A stretch of 12,054 bases of DNA, from contig JANZZQ010000025.1 in assembly GCA_026419315.1 (NCBI GenBank), forward strand, positions 1 through 12,054, in the 5' to 3' direction. The position numbers and the translations under genes are program-made. The DNA comes from Armatimonadota bacterium (GTDB lineage: Bacteria > Armatimonadota > Fervidibacteria > Fervidibacterales > Fervidibacteraceae). The notes under the pieces were generated by a model that worked only from the letters and a program-made list of their open reading frames with translations, was not told the origin of the DNA and did not search any database. Within the stretch, counting starts at the first letter, position 1, and each line of letters opens with the position of its first letter. Positions 7,050 to 12,054 of this stretch are shown here, one piece after another.

Positions 7050-8045
7050 TCACATCCCATCAAGGTGCAAAACATGGAGCATGTCAAGGGCTAAACCTGT
7101 CCCGAGGGCGACAGCCGAAATCGGATCGTCAGCGACTCGGACTGGGACACCTGTTTCGAGCTGGAGCAGTTGGTCTAAGCCTCGCAGAAGTGCTCCGCCA
7201 CCGGTGAGAACAATGCCGCGAGTGACGACATCTGCCGCCAGTTCGGGCGGGGTTTGTTCCAAAACGGCTTTGACGCGATTGACAATTTGGCTGACGGGTT
7301 CAGCAAGGGCTTGGCGAATCTCCTCAGAAGTTATGCGGATGGTTTTGGGTAAACCTGTGACCATATCGCGACCGCGAACTTCCATCGCCAACTCCTGTGG
7401 AAGTTTGTATGCAGAACCGATTTGGATCTTGATTTCCTCGGCCGTTTGCTCGCCGATAAGCAGGTTGTATTCTCGTTTGATGTGTTTGACTATGGCTTCG
7501 TCCATTTTGATGCCGCCGACGCGCACTGAATCGCTGATAACTATGCCTCCCAAAGAAATAACCGCAATATCGGTCGTCCCACCGCCAATGTCCACGACGA
7601 CATTTGCTCCAGGCTCAGTTATTGGCAACCCTGCACCTATCGCTGCAGCCATTGGCTCTTCAATTGGGAAAGCGCGACGGGCTCCTGCCTCAATTGAGGC
7701 GTCAACGACCGCTCGTTTCTCAACGCTCGTTGCCTTCGCCGGAACGCAAACGATCACATCAGGCTTGAATAAAGTCCAAGGTCCACAAGCTTTCCTGATG
7801 AAGTGCTTTAACATGGCAGCTGTTGTGGTGTAGTCAGCGATAACGCCGTCCCTTAAAGGTTGACGGGCAGTGATGGTGCTTGGAGTTTTCCCGATCATTC
7901 GCTTCGCGTCTTCGCCGACCGCGAGGATTTTCCCCTTTCGGTCAACAGCGACAACGGACGGCTCCCTTAGGACAATCCCCTTCCCCTTGACAAAAACCCT
8001 CACACATGTTGTCCCAAGGTCAATACCCAGACTTCGCCCCAACAT
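7050..8045 (-). CDS. mreB: rod-shape-determining actin homologue MreB/Mbl
   Basis: The product has 331 residues, the usual MreB length. It forms membrane-associated filaments that organise the peptidoglycan elongation machinery. The actin-fold nucleotide motifs are clear: phosphate-1 loop IDLGTTCVRVF at 8-18, the conserved KGKGIVLREPSVVA stretch at 20-33, phosphate-2 loop DIGGGTTDIAV at 152-162, and the adenosine motif TGGGALLRGL at 281-290. EEPMAAAIGAGLPI (129-142) is also standard. ATG 8045 has AGGTGA 6 nt upstream (8052-8057). The start lies inside the end of murA (26-nt overlap), implying cotranscription and probable translational coupling. No mreC or mreD follows; the next feature is the palindrome and the convergent porin. 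MurA-MreB/Mbl linkage is known in Gram-positive genomes, where murA and mbl lie in one region, so an Mbl-type paralogue cannot be excluded. Confidence 0.95.
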   Translation of the reverse strand: MLGRSLGIDLGTTCVRVFVKGKGIVLREPSVVAVDRKGKILAVGEDAKRMIGKTPSTITARQPLRDGVIADYTTTAAMLKHFIRKACGPWTLFKPDVIVCVPAKATSVEKRAVVDASIEAGARRAFPIEEPMAAAIGAGLPITEPGANVVVDIGGGTTDIAVISLGGIVISDSVRVGGIKMDEAIVKHIKREYNLLIGEQTAEEIKIQIGSAYKLPQELAMEVRGRDMVTGLPKTIRITSEEIRQALAEPVSQIVNRVKAVLEQTPPELAADVVTRGIVLTGGGALLRGLDQLLQLETGVPVRVADDPISAVALGTGLALDMLHVLHLDGM

Positions 8046-9351
8046 GGCTTATCACCTGCGCTGTTTCTTCCGCTAACATGTTGACCTCCGCACCGAGATT
8101 TGACAACTTTTCAACAACATGTGCGTAACCCCTTTGAATCTTTTCGGCCTGATGGATAAAAGTTTCACCTTCGGCATTTAAGCCCGCCAAGAGCAATGCG
8201 GCGCCAGCTCTCAAGTCGGGGGAAGTGACTTCACCGCTGTGGAACTCTGGGATTCCAAAGACCCACGCAAGACAAGGCAAATGTTTGGGGTTGTCCGCCA
8301 CTTCTATTTTGGCTTTAGCGCCCAACTTCCCAAGTTCCTCCCAATAAAGCAAACGGTCTCGGTGAATGGTTTCAACGATCAGGCTCACCCCTTCGCAACG
8401 GGCAAGGAAAGCCCCCATCGGAGGTTGTAGGTCGGTTGGGAAACCGGGGAAAGGTTCGGTCATGACAGTGATTGGGCGAGGGCGACCGTTCATCGCAACA
8501 GTTATGCGGTCATCTTCAACTTCAACCTCTGCTCCTGCTTCCACGAGTTTTTGCAGAAACGGTCTGAGCCATTCCGCTGGAACACCAACGACCGTCACTT
8601 CACCGTTGGTGATCGCTCCGGCCAGCAAATAAGTTCCCGCTTCCATGCGGTCAGGTATGACTGTCCAGTCTGCTGGTGAGAGTTGTTTGACGCCCTCAAT
8701 TTTCACTGTGGGGGTTCCTTCCCCTGAGATCTTTGCCCCCATCGCTTTCAAATAGCGGGCACATGTGACCACTTCAGGTTCCATCGCTGCGTTTTTGATT
8801 ACGGTCACCCCTTCAGCCAAAGATGCTGCAAGCATAATGTTGACAGTTGTTCCGACGCTTCTCCATCTTGGGTCAAGTTCAATAACCGCTCCCCGGAGTT
8901 TCCCCTCGGGGCAGAAAGCCTTTATGATTTCCCCATCCAGCGACACATGGGCACCCATTTTTTGGAAAGCGTCAAGGTGAAAGTCAACTTGCCTGCTCAA
9001 CGGACAACCTCCAGGCAAGCCGATCGTCACTTCACCGAACTGTGTCAACAAAACACCTGCCAAGTAAATTGAAGCGCGAATCTGCGCAACCGAACCGTTG
9101 GGAAGCGGGCAAGGTGTCAATTGGGTTGTATCAAGGTGGACGGTCTCGTTTTCAAAAACAACGCCGACATTGAGCGTTTTGATGATGTCAAGCAAGATGT
9201 GGACGTCAATGATGTCGGGAACTCGGTAGAAGTTGACATAACCCCTACATAGCAAAGCCGCTGGCAGCAGCGCCAGAGCGGCGTTCTTGCTACCACTAAC
9301 CTCAACTATACCTTGCAACCGCCGTCCCCCGACCACTCTCAAAATCGCCAT
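8020..9351 (-). CDS. murA: UDP-N-acetylglucosamine 1-carboxyvinyltransferase MurA
   Basis: The product has 443 residues. It transfers enolpyruvate from PEP to UDP-GlcNAc, the first committed step of peptidoglycan synthesis, in the cytoplasm. Family motifs: SKNAAL at 21-26 with K22/N23, IRASIYLAG at 91-99, the catalytic loop GGC with C116, GFPTDLQP at 303-310 with D307, SPDLRAG at 377-383 and RGYAHVVEKL at 407-416. The active-site Cys is present, so it is not of the natural Cys-to-Asp fosfomycin-resistant type. The loop after it is unusual: C116 to the conserved Asp (D123) is 7 residues, whereas E. coli and Bacillus MurA have 8, and the Arg-Pro of the loop reads Arg-Gln. ATG 9351 fits the family N-terminus (MAILRVVGGRRLQG); an in-frame GTG at 9381 would add ten residues and cannot be excluded. 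It overlaps mreB by 26 nt and is divergent from the cyclase gene. Confidence 0.94.
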   Translation of the reverse strand: MAILRVVGGRRLQGIVEVSGSKNAALALLPAALLCRGYVNFYRVPDIIDVHILLDIIKTLNVGVVFENETVHLDTTQLTPCPLPNGSVAQIRASIYLAGVLLTQFGEVTIGLPGGCPLSRQVDFHLDAFQKMGAHVSLDGEIIKAFCPEGKLRGAVIELDPRWRSVGTTVNIMLAASLAEGVTVIKNAAMEPEVVTCARYLKAMGAKISGEGTPTVKIEGVKQLSPADWTVIPDRMEAGTYLLAGAITNGEVTVVGVPAEWLRPFLQKLVEAGAEVEVEDDRITVAMNGRPRPITVMTEPFPGFPTDLQPPMGAFLARCEGVSLIVETIHRDRLLYWEELGKLGAKAKIEVADNPKHLPCLAWVFGIPEFHSGEVTSPDLRAGAALLLAGLNAEGETFIHQAEKIQRGYAHVVEKLSNLGAEVNMLAEETAQVISHVGAKSGY

Positions 9352-9404
9352 TGATTCATCACGCTCCGTTGTTTGTTCCACAAAGTTCTCATCCGCCGTT
9401 CAAA

Positions 9405-9434
9405 AGTATAATGCCACTTCATGTCAAGTGTCGC
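9405..9434 (-). promoter_or_regulatory. putative promoter of murA-mreB
   Basis: On the minus strand TATACT (plus coordinates 405-410 of the 9000s, i.e. 9405-9410; 5/6 to TATAAT) lies 18 nt from GCGACA (9429-9434, 4/6 to TTGACA). A perfect TTGACA at 9422-9427 is also present but would be too close (11 nt) to that -10. Transcription would begin near 9398, leaving about 45 nt before ATG 9351. The -10 is good, the -35 assignment uncertain. Confidence 0.45.
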
Positions 9435-9538
9435 CCACATTAACGCGAGTTTGTTAAAATCTTGAGACGGCGAACCTTCTGCCGCATTTAGCAGAAATCG
9501 CTCAAAGACCGGTAATGAGCGGATTGTAAATGATGGCG

Positions 9539-9592
9539 GTAGGGGCTCAAAAGAGCGCCCGGGAAAAACGGGCGAGCAAAATCAGCCCCTAC
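9539..9592. repeat. nested palindromic element, REP/MITE-like
   Basis: The outer arms are GTAGGGGCT (9539-9547) and AGCCCCTAC (9584-9592), a perfect 9 bp. Inside is a second stem, CGCCCG (9556-9561) with CGGGCG (9569-9574), closing a 7-nt loop GGAAAAA. The arms are separated by short A-rich internal loops. There is no T run after either arm. A GTAGGGGC...GCCCCTAC frame with a GC-rich inner stem is, in my recollection, seen in dispersed palindromes of other genomes, but copies elsewhere in this genome cannot be checked here. Confidence 0.6.
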
Positions 9593-9675
9593 GCTCGCAT
9601 CATTTGCGATTTTCCGCACTACCTGAAAACTCTCGCGCCGCGAACTTTTATACCAAGCAGCGAGGTGTCAAGTCA

Positions 9676-10587
9676 ATGCCAGAAAAAGAGCAAAAGCGAA
9701 AGCCGCGCCGCGAGGAGGCAGAAGAATTTTCTGACCCGACGGAAGCGCTCCTCAGCGCGGCGTGTCAGTTAGTGAAACAAGGGATAGGGCGCAGTGTCCT
9801 CATTTGCGCTGAGCCAACTCTGTTCATTGACCTGCAAGATTGGCTGACAAAAGCACCCTTTATTTTGGCATCACCTGCTCGTTCCCTGCCTGAAGAAATC
9901 AAGGGTGCCGTTAAGAGCACAATTGAACTTCCGCCAATTCGCCTGCCCCGGATGGGGCAAATCAAACTCGCAGTTATCTTGGGCATGGCACAAGGCAGCG
10001 TCCATGCCGATGATTCGCTGATTTGCCTGGCCGGTCCTCCTCACGCCCATCGGTTAGACACTTTGCTTCTGCTTAAGGTTCGGGACGAATTTGAACTTTT
10101 CGCCGTCTCAGACCAACTCTTGACAGAACATGTGAACCCTGAGGTGTTCGAACAAGTTTTAGAGCTGGCAATTCAAATTGCCGCTGAAGGTCGTGAGGGC
10201 AAACCTTTGGGTGCTTTGTTTGTCGTTGGCGACTACGAGAATGTGAGCAGATATGCAACCCAACTTGTCCTTAACCCGTTCAAAGGTTACGATGAATCAG
10301 AACGCAACATCCTTGACCCACGCTTAGCTGAGACGATCAAGGAGTTTTGCGCTATTGACGGCGCTTTCCTAATTCGCGGCGATGGGGTGATAGAAGCGGC
10401 TGGCGCCTTCCTCCATCCCGGATTCCCCCATGAAGACTTGCCGATGGGGCTCGGTGCAAGACACGCCGCAGCGGCGGGAATCACCGCAGTCACTAACGCA
10501 GTCGCCATCACTATCTCCGCATCTACGGGAACGGTCAGGGTTTTCCGAAAAGGTAAGATGGTCATTGAAATCGAGCGACCAAGTTAA
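9676..10587 (+). CDS. diadenylate cyclase, DacZ-like (c-di-AMP synthase)
   Basis: The product has 303 residues. The DAC domain is C-terminal (about 172-300): it opens with REGKPLGALFVVGD (173-186), then has the catalytic DGA motif D228-G229-A230 in AIDGAFLIRGDGVIEAAG, the nucleotide-binding GARHAAAAGIT (260-270) and STGTVRVFRKGK. These match enzymes that condense two ATP into c-di-AMP. There are no membrane helices (unlike CdaA) and no C-terminal HhH domain (unlike DisA). The N-terminal half (about 20-145) looks like a soluble alpha/beta domain, as in the DacZ group, where a pyruvate-kinase-C-like domain precedes DAC; that group is best known from euryarchaea. The RHR motif reads R262-H263-A264, so activity needs confirmation. 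ATG 9676 is preferred over 9604 because AGGTG (9663-9667) is 8 nt upstream and the longer N-terminus looks non-coding. Divergent from murA, 51 nt before the Lnt-like gene. Confidence 0.82.
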   Translation: MPEKEQKRKPRREEAEEFSDPTEALLSAACQLVKQGIGRSVLICAEPTLFIDLQDWLTKAPFILASPARSLPEEIKGAVKSTIELPPIRLPRMGQIKLAVILGMAQGSVHADDSLICLAGPPHAHRLDTLLLLKVRDEFELFAVSDQLLTEHVNPEVFEQVLELAIQIAAEGREGKPLGALFVVGDYENVSRYATQLVLNPFKGYDESERNILDPRLAETIKEFCAIDGAFLIRGDGVIEAAGAFLHPGFPHEDLPMGLGARHAAAAGITAVTNAVAITISASTGTVRVFRKGKMVIEIERPS

Positions 10588-10589
10588 CC

Positions 10590-10615
10590 GGGATTTTTGC
10601 TTTCGCGAAAACCCC
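10590..10615 (+). terminator. hairpin between cyclase and Lnt-like genes (weak terminator or attenuator)
   Basis: GGGATTTTTGC (10590-10600) and GCGAAAACCCC (10605-10615) form an 11-position stem with one A-C mismatch and one T-G wobble and a TTTC loop. It starts 3 nt after the cyclase stop codon. Only TTT follows, so any termination is probably partial, which could lower expression of the downstream gene. Confidence 0.4.
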
Positions 10616-10638
10616 TTTAAGGCTGGGGAGTGGGGACG

Positions 10639-12018
10639 ATGACAACGCTTGGCTCGATTCTGTTTGCATTGTTGGGAGGGGTGATTTTCGGCGCTTCAGT
10701 GCCACCGTGCAAGTGGAGCGTTCTGAGTTTCTTCGGTTTGGGGCTTTTGCTGTTCTCAAACGCCTTCCCTCTCAATTGGCACGAACGGTTCGCTTGCGCT
10801 TCGCTTTGGGGGTTTTCTGCGGCGATTTTGCCTATCCTCTTCGGCATTAAAATGGCAAAAACTCAAGGTGCCGATTACCCAAACGATCTTACCGGATGGC
10901 TTCTCGCTTTTCTGCCTTTCTTTCTCTTGTCAACCTTCGTTTTCGCTGTTTGTTGGGTTGCAGGTAAGTTGTGGTTGAGCGGAAAATGGAAAGGCACAGA
11001 CTGGGTCTTCTTCGTTGCCTCACTCGGAATCGTTGCCGAGTGGCTCGCACTCTTTTTGCCATTGCCCATAAGCTTAGCCGTCACCCAATCTCGTTCGCCT
11101 GTCACTTCACTTGCCTTCTTCGCGGGAATTTGGGGAGTTTCTTGGTTTGTTTGGTTCGTCGCTGCAGCCATTGCTGAAATGATGCTCAAGCAAAAGTTGA
11201 ACTGGACAACAATTTGCTTTGCCGCTTTCCTCCTTGTCGTCCCTCATCTTCTGGTCAAGTGGATACATGGCAGAGCGCCCAAACGAATTTTCAAGGTTGC
11301 GCTTGTCCAAAACGGCGAAGAAGACCCTCTGGCTTTGGTGGCGAAAGTTCGCGATGTTGAGCTAATCGTTTTACCGGAACTCGCGCTCGGCCAGGAAACC
11401 TCTCTGATGCGAAAATTGTTGGGCGTGCTCGCCAAAGAGACGAAGGCGAAAATTGTCACCGGGTTTGAGGAGCCGAACTTGCCTTCAAATTCCGCCTCGC
11501 TTTTCTCACCTGATGGCAAAGAAGTTTTGCGCTACCGCAAAATTCACCTTTTCGGTGCAGAGCGTTGGCGATACAAACGAGGCAAAGAGGTGAAAGCATG
11601 GAACGAACTTGGCATCGCCATTTGCTTTGACACGGTTTTCCCCGATGTCACCCGCAAGTTAGCGAAGCGGGGAGCGCTTTTGGTCGCCGTGCCGAATCAC
11701 GACCCACCTGTCGTTGGCTTTTTGCTTCACCATTTGCACGCAGCCTTCTTGTCAATCCGAGCCATTGAAAACCTTGTGGGCATTGTCAAGGCTGATAGTT
11801 TCGGTTTGTCGCAAGTTGTTGCCCCCGACGGAAAAATCGTCGCTGAAGCGCCCTTGGGAAAAACGACAGTCCTAATAGCGGACGCAACGATCTACCCGCC
11901 TTCGGGGGATTTTTCATCCCGCCCCTTAACCCCTTACACCCTTTTCGGCGATTGGTTTGTGGTCTTTTGCGCCATAATGGTTGCGTCGTTGCTTGTTTGG
12001 CGAACGAAGTTTTTGTGA
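10639..12018 (+). CDS. apolipoprotein N-acyltransferase (Lnt)-like membrane nitrilase-superfamily protein
   Basis: The product has 459 residues (E. coli Lnt about 512). The N-terminal third carries several membrane helices (about 6-21, 26-42, 54-70, 85-110, 122-142, 155-180, 190-208). A nitrilase-type domain (about 216-415) follows, then a last helix (about 436-453): the Lnt layout. The Glu-Lys-Cys triad is visible: E247 in VLPELAL, K301 in RYRKIHL, C329 in IAICFDTVFPD. VALVQNG (221-227) and IRAIEN (373-378) also fit. Lnt adds the third acyl chain to lipoproteins at the outer face of the inner membrane. Deviations: the usual N-D-x-W-F-G after the triad reads PNHDPPVVG (352-360), so the conserved Trp-Phe is missing, and the A-N-T-G segment reads KADSFG. 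It may be a divergent Lnt or a related membrane amidase/acyltransferase. Start ATG 10639 has a GGGGAG-type SD at 10625-10630; a GTG at 10630 is in frame. Follows the cyclase gene by 51 nt. Confidence 0.78.
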   Translation: MTTLGSILFALLGGVIFGASVPPCKWSVLSFFGLGLLLFSNAFPLNWHERFACASLWGFSAAILPILFGIKMAKTQGADYPNDLTGWLLAFLPFFLLSTFVFAVCWVAGKLWLSGKWKGTDWVFFVASLGIVAEWLALFLPLPISLAVTQSRSPVTSLAFFAGIWGVSWFVWFVAAAIAEMMLKQKLNWTTICFAAFLLVVPHLLVKWIHGRAPKRIFKVALVQNGEEDPLALVAKVRDVELIVLPELALGQETSLMRKLLGVLAKETKAKIVTGFEEPNLPSNSASLFSPDGKEVLRYRKIHLFGAERWRYKRGKEVKAWNELGIAICFDTVFPDVTRKLAKRGALLVAVPNHDPPVVGFLLHHLHAAFLSIRAIENLVGIVKADSFGLSQVVAPDGKIVAEAPLGKTTVLIADATIYPPSGDFSSRPLTPYTLFGDWFVVFCAIMVASLLVWRTKFL

Positions 12019-12054
12019 TTTGGAGGGCGAGGCTACTGCCGAGCCGAGTTTGAC
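12019..12054. other. right-edge non-coding tail
   Basis: The 36 bases after the Lnt-like stop codon contain GGAGGGCGAGGCT and a 4-bp GGCT/AGCC inverted repeat (12031-12034, 12042-12045). It is too short to interpret; a dispersed repeat or the start of a leader for a following gene are both possible. Confidence 0.2.

Larger units (their letters stand above)
9352..9675. other. 324-bp divergent intergenic region with serial hairpins
   Basis: This region holds no gene I can support. Beside the putative murA promoter it contains a plus-strand -10-like TAAAAT (9455-9460) lacking a clear -35 box, a stem TTCTGC/GCAGAA (9477-9482 with 9491-9496), a stem CGCTC/GAGCG (9499-9503 with 9517-9521), a large nested palindrome at 9539-9592, and a second -10-like TATACC (9649-9654) close to the cyclase gene. 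If transcription starts at the first -10 the cyclase mRNA has a structured leader of about 210 nt. Confidence 0.5.

Noticed and set aside
6868..7833. 321-codon plus-strand open frame
   Set aside because: It is antisense to mreB and reads as Ser/Thr/Arg-rich shadow sequence; mreB itself is unambiguous.
1..12054. tRNA, rRNA, CRISPR array, insertion sequence or toxin-antitoxin genes
   Set aside because: Nothing seen: no spaced direct repeats, no transposase or integrase motifs and no tRNA-like cloverleaf in the intergenic regions, though tRNA search by eye is not exhaustive.

Overview
The window reads as chromosomal DNA of a Gram-negative-type (diderm) bacterium with moderate GC content. An outer-membrane porin with a Sec signal peptide and a C-terminal aromatic residue, an Lnt-like membrane protein, MurA and MreB together imply a peptidoglycan cell with an outer membrane. 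Gene content and style resemble uncultivated thermophilic lineages around Armatimonadota/Fervidibacteria. That placement is an impression from protein style, not a search result. I see no tRNA, rRNA, CRISPR array, integrase or transposase.

Layout. (1) 1-287, minus: the N-terminal part of an MFS transporter running off the left edge. (2) 416-3085, plus: a HEAT-repeat protein with two C-terminal membrane segments, then a secreted M48 zinc metalloprotease carrying a C-terminal beta-propeller-like region; probably one operon. (3) 5490-3091, minus: an arginase/agmatinase-family amidinohydrolase followed 42 nt later by a gamma-glutamyltransferase-like Ntn hydrolase; this pair converges on the protease gene with only 5 nt between the stops. 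(4) 5778-6908, plus: an OprO/OprP-like porin with an N-terminal coiled coil, divergent from the amidinohydrolase. (5) 9351-7050, minus: murA and mreB overlapping by 26 nt. A large palindrome lies between mreB and the convergent porin gene. (6) 9676-12018, plus, divergent from murA: a soluble diadenylate cyclase of DacZ-like architecture, then an apolipoprotein N-acyltransferase-like protein.

How the genes may work together. Most of the window concerns the cell envelope: peptidoglycan precursor synthesis (murA), elongation scaffold (mreB), lipoprotein acylation or a related nitrilase activity (lnt-like), envelope proteolysis (M48) and outer-membrane permeability (porin). The c-di-AMP synthase next to murA and lnt fits the known link between c-di-AMP and cell-wall or osmotic homeostasis, although the functional connection here is inference. 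The amidinohydrolase and Ntn hydrolase may form a small nitrogen-compound pathway whose substrates the sequence does not reveal.

The most notable points are the DacZ-like cyclase in what looks like a bacterial genome with an altered RHR motif, a MurA whose catalytic loop is one residue short, an Lnt-like protein lacking the usual Trp-Phe after its Asn-Asp motif, a GGT homologue lacking the classical glutamate-binding residues, and two long palindromic elements in intergenic DNA. Start codons were re-chosen for six genes (HEAT protein, GGT-like, amidinohydrolase, porin, cyclase, Lnt-like) using Shine-Dalgarno sequences and protein family limits, and for murA from the family N-terminus alone.
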